A stretch of DNA of 9,176 nt from an uncultured Desulfovibrionaceae bacterium (lineage in GTDB: Bacteria; Desulfobacterota; Desulfovibrionia; Desulfovibrionales; Desulfovibrionaceae): the NCBI GenBank assembly GCA_949427775.1, contig CASQEL010000058.1:1-9176 (forward strand), in the 5' to 3' direction. Below, in pieces: positions 6,258-9,176 of this stretch. How positions within the stretch are numbered: position 1 is the first letter of the stretch; the number at the start of each line of letters is the position of its first letter. The position numbers and the translations under genes were made by a program. The notes beneath the pieces are model-generated. The model worked only from the letters and a program-made list of their open reading frames with translations, did not search any database and was not told the DNA's origin.

Positions 6258-6338
6258 ACAGGCAATATATGCCGGCAAAGAACCTTTTGCCAAGGTAAGG
6301 CCCGCATAAAAAGGGCAGCTCAAGGCCGTCAATGGCAA

Positions 6339-6832
6339 TGATCTGCTGTATTACCGCATTTACTGAAAATATTTTATATTGTATTTCAACAAGATGTAGC
6401 ACAAAAACACATCATTGCATTTCTTTGGCGCGCCCCTGGCCGCTCCCCTGTTCCATGTACTTCCCCTACCCGCTTCACAAGGCGCGGCGGAATATTCTCC
6501 GAGAACCGAGAACGTCGCCTTTCCGATGATTTTTACAATTTTTACTTTTTTATTTCACCGAATTACAGGAGTCTTTTCAGCAAAAAAACGCCTGGTTCCG
6601 AAAACTCCCCAACTTGACCGGAATGCCCTTCCGTGCCAACAATGCACGTTTGCAGAGAACCTTCCGGCACGAGAGCGATCCGCCGTTGCGGAGTCCCGAA
6701 GAGCACGGCTGCTCCGCGGCACGGTCGGAAAGCACGCGGCCACGAGCGCCATGCGCCCCCCCCCCCGCGTGCGGAGACGGAGCGGAACAGCGGCCGGTTG
6801 ACGCGAACATATTCCAATTCCGGGGAGGAGAC
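6339..6832. other. Gene-poor spacer with AT-rich patches and a C11 tract
   Basis: No convincing gene is seen on either strand over about 490 bases. Two AT-rich patches stand out: 6360-6420, which should hold the minus-strand vsr promoter (no clean -35/-10 pair with standard spacing found), and 6527-6590, a possible promoter area for the plus-strand gene at 6833. Between and after them the DNA is GC-rich. A run of 11 C lies at 6756-6766. Open frames here give arginine- and proline-rich translations without family resemblance. The composition change near 6420 probably marks the right edge of the acquired block. Confidence 0.55.
6756..6766 (+). repeat. Homopolymer tract of 11 cytosines
   Basis: Eleven C in a row lie 66 bases upstream of the ATG at 6833, between a possible promoter area and the ribosome binding site. 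Tracts of this length are prone to slipped-strand length change in bacteria, and placed in a leader they can alter expression. There is no direct evidence of variation in this single sequence. Confidence 0.8.
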
Positions 6833-7966
6833 ATGGCAGGCGTACAGATCGTTCCGGTCCGCACCGAAAACGAGTTGACCACCTTTGTCGAGCTTCCGTG
6901 GGAAATATACCGTGAGCACCCCCTCTGGGTGCCGCCCCTCAAGAGCCAGGAGCGGGAACTGCTGACGCCCGGCAAACATCCCTGCTGGGAGCAGGCCGAG
7001 CGGGAATTGTTCCTGGCCCTGCGCGACGGGCGTCCTGTGGGGCGCATCGCCGCCATTGAGGATCGCAATTACAACGCCTATGCCGGACAGACCTGCGGAG
7101 CCTGGGGATTTTTTGAATGCTTCGACGATCGCGAGGCCGCCCACGCCCTCTTTGAACACGCCCGCGACTGGCATGCGGCGCGCGGCCTGACCTACATGCG
7201 CGGCCCGCTCAACCCCTCCACCAACTATACCTGCGGCATGCTGACGGACGGTTTCGATCTGGCCCCATGCATCATGATGCCCTGGAATCCTCCCTACTAT
7301 CCCGAACTGGCGGAATCCTGGCGCATGCGCAAGGAACAGGATCTCTTCGCCTATCTGTTCCACCGCGACGCCATGCGCCTGCCCGACTGGCTGCAAAAGG
7401 AACTGGAGTTGATCAAGGGACGCAAGGAGTTCACCTATCGTCCTTCCAGCAAGGCGACCCTCACCGACGACATCCGCATCATGCTGGAGATCTATCAGCA
7501 GAGCTGGGCCGAAAACTGGGGATTCACGCCCATGTCCGCCGCCGAAGCCGAACATCATGTGCACGCATTGAAATCCGTGCTGGATCCCCATTTTTTCGTG
7601 CTCTTCTACTGTAACGGCGTTCCGGCGGGCGGCATGCTGGCCCTGCCGGACATGAATCCCCTGCTCAAGCGGCTCAACGGTTCCCTGGGCCTCTCGACGC
7701 TGTGGCACTGGTGGCGCGCCAGAGCCGAAATACGCGGCGGCTATCGGTTGATGCTCTTCGGCATCAAAGAGGAATTCCGGCTCATGGGCCTGCCGCTGCT
7801 GCTGCTCGACTTCATGTTCGAGCAGGCCGGGGCCCGCCCCGACTTCATGTGGGTGGAAGGGTCCTGGACGCTGGAGGACAATGTGATGATCAACGATCTG
7901 CTCGAAGATTTCTGCGGCAGCCTGACCAAACGTTACCGCATCTACCGCAAGGAGATTGAACGCTGA
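6833..7966 (+). CDS. GNAT-like N-acyltransferase (ceramide-synthase-like candidate)
   Basis: This 377-residue soluble protein resembles a family usually labelled GNAT-type N-acyltransferase. Characteristic blocks are PWEIYREHPLWVPPL (22-36), GRPVGRIAAIEDRNYN (66-81), WGFFECFDD (91-99), a conserved core RGPLNPSTN..CGMLTDGFD (123-142), and MMPWNPPYY (148-156), followed by a second acyltransferase-like half. No signal peptide or membrane segment is evident. From memory, this family includes the bacterial ceramide synthase (bCerS) known from Caulobacter, which acylates 3-oxosphinganine; the SDR gene coupled to it strengthens that reading, but no serine palmitoyltransferase gene is in view. The start ATG 6833 is fixed by a strong GGGGAGGAG site just upstream; the frame is open to 6614, but that part is low-complexity. 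The stop overlaps the next start as TGATG. GNAT-like assignment is fairly sure, substrate is not. Confidence 0.75.
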   Translation: MAGVQIVPVRTENELTTFVELPWEIYREHPLWVPPLKSQERELLTPGKHPCWEQAERELFLALRDGRPVGRIAAIEDRNYNAYAGQTCGAWGFFECFDDREAAHALFEHARDWHAARGLTYMRGPLNPSTNYTCGMLTDGFDLAPCIMMPWNPPYYPELAESWRMRKEQDLFAYLFHRDAMRLPDWLQKELELIKGRKEFTYRPSSKATLTDDIRIMLEIYQQSWAENWGFTPMSAAEAEHHVHALKSVLDPHFFVLFYCNGVPAGGMLALPDMNPLLKRLNGSLGLSTLWHWWRARAEIRGGYRLMLFGIKEEFRLMGLPLLLLDFMFEQAGARPDFMWVEGSWTLEDNVMINDLLEDFCGSLTKRYRIYRKEIER

Positions 7967-8994
7967 TGTCCCCCGACTTTTCAGGAATCCGCGTTCTCGT
8001 CACCGGCGGCACCGGTTTTGTGGGCCGCCACCTGACCCGTGCCCTGATGGAAGCCGGGGCGGAGCTCAGTTGCCTGGTGCGGGCCTCTTCCAACCGCGCC
8101 GCCCTGCCCGACGGCGCGCGACCGGTCCGGGCGGATCTGCTGACCGGCGCGGGCCTGGACGACGCCGTGGCCGGACAGGACGTGATCATCCATATGGCGG
8201 CGCTGCTCTTCGGCCAGGGCTGGCAGGACTATCTGCGCGGCAACGCGTTGGCCGCCGACCGTCTGGGAGCGGCCCTGCAACGGCGCGGCGATGCTGTCCG
8301 GCGCGTGGTCCTGGTGTCCAGTCTGGCGGCCACCGGCCCGTCCGCCGTCTCGCCGGGCGTGCGGGACGACACCCCCCCCGCGCCCGTATCCGCCTACGGC
8401 TGGTCCAAACTCATGGCCGAGCAGACCCTGGGACGCCGCACGGGGGAACGTCTGGTGGTTCTGCGGCCTCCCATCATCTACGGTTCCGGCGATCGCGGCC
8501 TGCTGCCCTACTTTCGCTCCGCCCGGATGGGGCTGATCGCCACCCCCGGTCTGGGACGCCGCTTTCCGGTTTCCGCCGTGCACGTGCGGGATATGGTGCA
8601 GGCCGTGCTGCTGGCCTGCGGACCGGCGGCGCGGGGCGTCTACCATATCAACGACGGCGCGGAACACACCATGGGCGGCATCGGCCTGGCCATTGCCGAC
8701 GCGCTGGGATGCAAGGCCCGCGTGGTGCGCGTGCCTCTGCCGATCATGCGCGCCGCCGCCGCGCTTTCCGGATTGGCCGGACACGCGGCCGCCGCCCTGG
8801 CCCGGCGGATTCCGGCCTTCGGTCCGGTACGCGCGCCGTCCTGGAATCCGGACAAATACCTGGAAGCCCGTCAACCCGGCTGGTTGTGCGACGCCGCCCG
8901 CATCCGCGCGGAGCTGGGCTACGCGCCCACCATGGATATGGCGCGGGGCATGGCCGAGGCTGTGGCAGGGTATCGCCGCGACGGCCGGCTGTAG
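7966..8994 (+). CDS. Extended SDR, NAD-dependent epimerase/dehydratase family
   Basis: This 342-residue protein is an extended short-chain dehydrogenase/reductase. The N-terminal Rossmann fold has VTGGTGFVG (12-20) for NAD(P) binding, then ADLLTG (56-61), an HMAAL cofactor-side motif (76-80), VLVSS with active-site Ser118/119, the catalytic Tyr144 and Lys148 in SAYGWSK, and LRPPIIYG. The C-terminal half, Ala-rich, would hold the substrate pocket. The family reduces or epimerises nucleotide sugars, sterols and lipids, so the substrate cannot be fixed by motif. Its ATG shares one base with the TGA of the acyltransferase gene and AAGGAG lies 11 bases upstream, indicating translational coupling. 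In bacterial sphingolipid synthesis an SDR of this type (CerR) reduces the keto group of oxidised ceramide, which fits the pairing; this is inference. Base composition is very GC-rich, as in core genes. Confidence 0.88.
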   Translation: MSPDFSGIRVLVTGGTGFVGRHLTRALMEAGAELSCLVRASSNRAALPDGARPVRADLLTGAGLDDAVAGQDVIIHMAALLFGQGWQDYLRGNALAADRLGAALQRRGDAVRRVVLVSSLAATGPSAVSPGVRDDTPPAPVSAYGWSKLMAEQTLGRRTGERLVVLRPPIIYGSGDRGLLPYFRSARMGLIATPGLGRRFPVSAVHVRDMVQAVLLACGPAARGVYHINDGAEHTMGGIGLAIADALGCKARVVRVPLPIMRAAAALSGLAGHAAAALARRIPAFGPVRAPSWNPDKYLEARQPGWLCDAARIRAELGYAPTMDMARGMAEAVAGYRRDGRL

Positions 8995-9004
8995 CGCGCA
9001 TTTC

Positions 9005-9038
9005 GTCGTGAAACGACAAACATTCGTCTGAAAAGACG
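9005..9038. repeat. Two adjacent small hairpins after the SDR gene
   Basis: GTCGT-GAA-ACGAC (9005-9017) and CGTCT-GAAA-AGACG (9025-9038) are two 5-bp perfect hairpins of nearly the same plan, starting 10 bases after the stop codon. Neither has a T-run on the plus strand, so they are at best a weak terminator or a transcript 3'-end stabiliser. A further 7-bp stem, CGCCGGA/TCCGGCG, lies at 9054-9076. Confidence 0.45.
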
Positions 9039-9121
9039 GCGCGTCCGTTCCGTCGCCGGATCGTGCGGCTCCGGCGGCGACATCCGCGACGCCGGCGCGC
9101 GTCGCCTCCGGCGATGTTCCG

Positions 9122-9171
9122 GAGCAGTTCACGGTTGAAATGCTCCAAAAGATGTGGGGCTCCGCCCCACA
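9122..9171 (-). repeat. Right copy of 50-bp double-hairpin inverted repeat
   Basis: This is the exact reverse complement of 1-50. On this side the second hairpin gains one more pair (GGAGCA/TGCTCC, with 9121), which suggests that this copy is the fuller one. Read on the minus strand its first hairpin is followed by TCTTTT, so it could terminate a leftward transcript entering from the right. Bases before it (9077-9121) hold no recognisable gene. Confidence 0.85.
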
Positions 9172-9176
9172 CCCCG

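Larger units (their letters stand above)
3641..6420. mobile_element. Probable acquired restriction-modification island
   Basis: From just after the tRNA-Leu terminator to about 6420 the DNA is visibly AT-richer than both flanks and carries only DNA methylation, restriction and repair genes. Location next to a tRNA gene is a common site of island integration. Against a simple integrative element, there is no integrase, transposase or duplicated tRNA 3' end at the right side. The borders given are estimates from base composition. Confidence 0.5.

Noticed and set aside
6339..6600. Search for a copy of the tRNA-Leu 3' end as an attR site
   Set aside because: No stretch resembling the T-arm and acceptor end of the tRNA was found right of the Vsr gene, so tRNA-targeted integration cannot be shown.
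6563..7708. 381-residue minus-strand frame opposite the acyltransferase gene
   Set aside because: It has no family resemblance and crosses the C11 tract and the non-coding spacer; the plus-strand gene has a strong ribosome binding site and a conserved core.
7981..9132. 383-residue minus-strand frame opposite the SDR gene
   Set aside because: GC-rich DNA leaves long antisense frames; the translation is low-complexity Gly/Arg/Ala/His, and the plus-strand SDR motifs are unmistakable.
8744..9172. Minus-strand frame starting inside the right terminal repeat
   Set aside because: Its first residues merely translate the 50-bp repeat, and the rest is arginine-rich antisense of the SDR gene.

Overview
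This window looks like a chromosomal segment of a GC-rich anaerobic deltaproteobacterium, most like Desulfovibrio or a close relative (Desulfovibrionaceae). The basis is inference from gene content (a PurH made of the IMP cyclohydrolase domain alone, a CheV adaptor, a GNAT-like/SDR pair), strong C/G third-position preference in most genes and purine-rich Shine-Dalgarno sites. No rRNA or species marker is present, so the taxonomic call is tentative.

Layout from left to right. A 50-bp repeat (1-50) opens the window and returns, perfectly inverted, at the far end (9122-9171). Next come purH (IMP cyclohydrolase domain only) on the minus strand with its terminator, then divergent xth (exonuclease III), a clear sigma-70-type promoter driving cheV, an unrecognised 145-residue gene, and a complete tRNA-Leu(UAA) with encoded CCA followed by a hairpin terminator. 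This part is ordinary core chromosome.

After the tRNA comes a cluster of perfect hairpins (3655-3811) and then a visibly AT-richer accessory block: a type II DNA cytosine-5 methyltransferase on the plus strand, facing an operon on the minus strand that encodes a Vsr mismatch endonuclease and an HNH endonuclease. The methyltransferase and HNH genes overlap tail to tail by 69 bp. Together they read as a compact restriction-modification system: methylation by the MTase, cleavage by the HNH protein, and Vsr repairing the T:G mismatches left when 5-methylcytosine deaminates. The HNH protein has an internally duplicated segment before its nuclease domain. Integration beside a tRNA suggests acquisition by transfer, but no integrase and no duplicated tRNA end is visible.

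A roughly 550-base stretch without a convincing gene, containing an 11-C tract, leads to a two-gene unit of high GC: a GNAT-like N-acyltransferase and an extended SDR (NAD-dependent epimerase/dehydratase type), joined by a TGATG stop/start overlap. By family resemblance and pairing these may be a ceramide synthase/ceramide reductase-type lipid pair; this is a hypothesis. Small hairpins and the inverted copy of the terminal repeat close the window.
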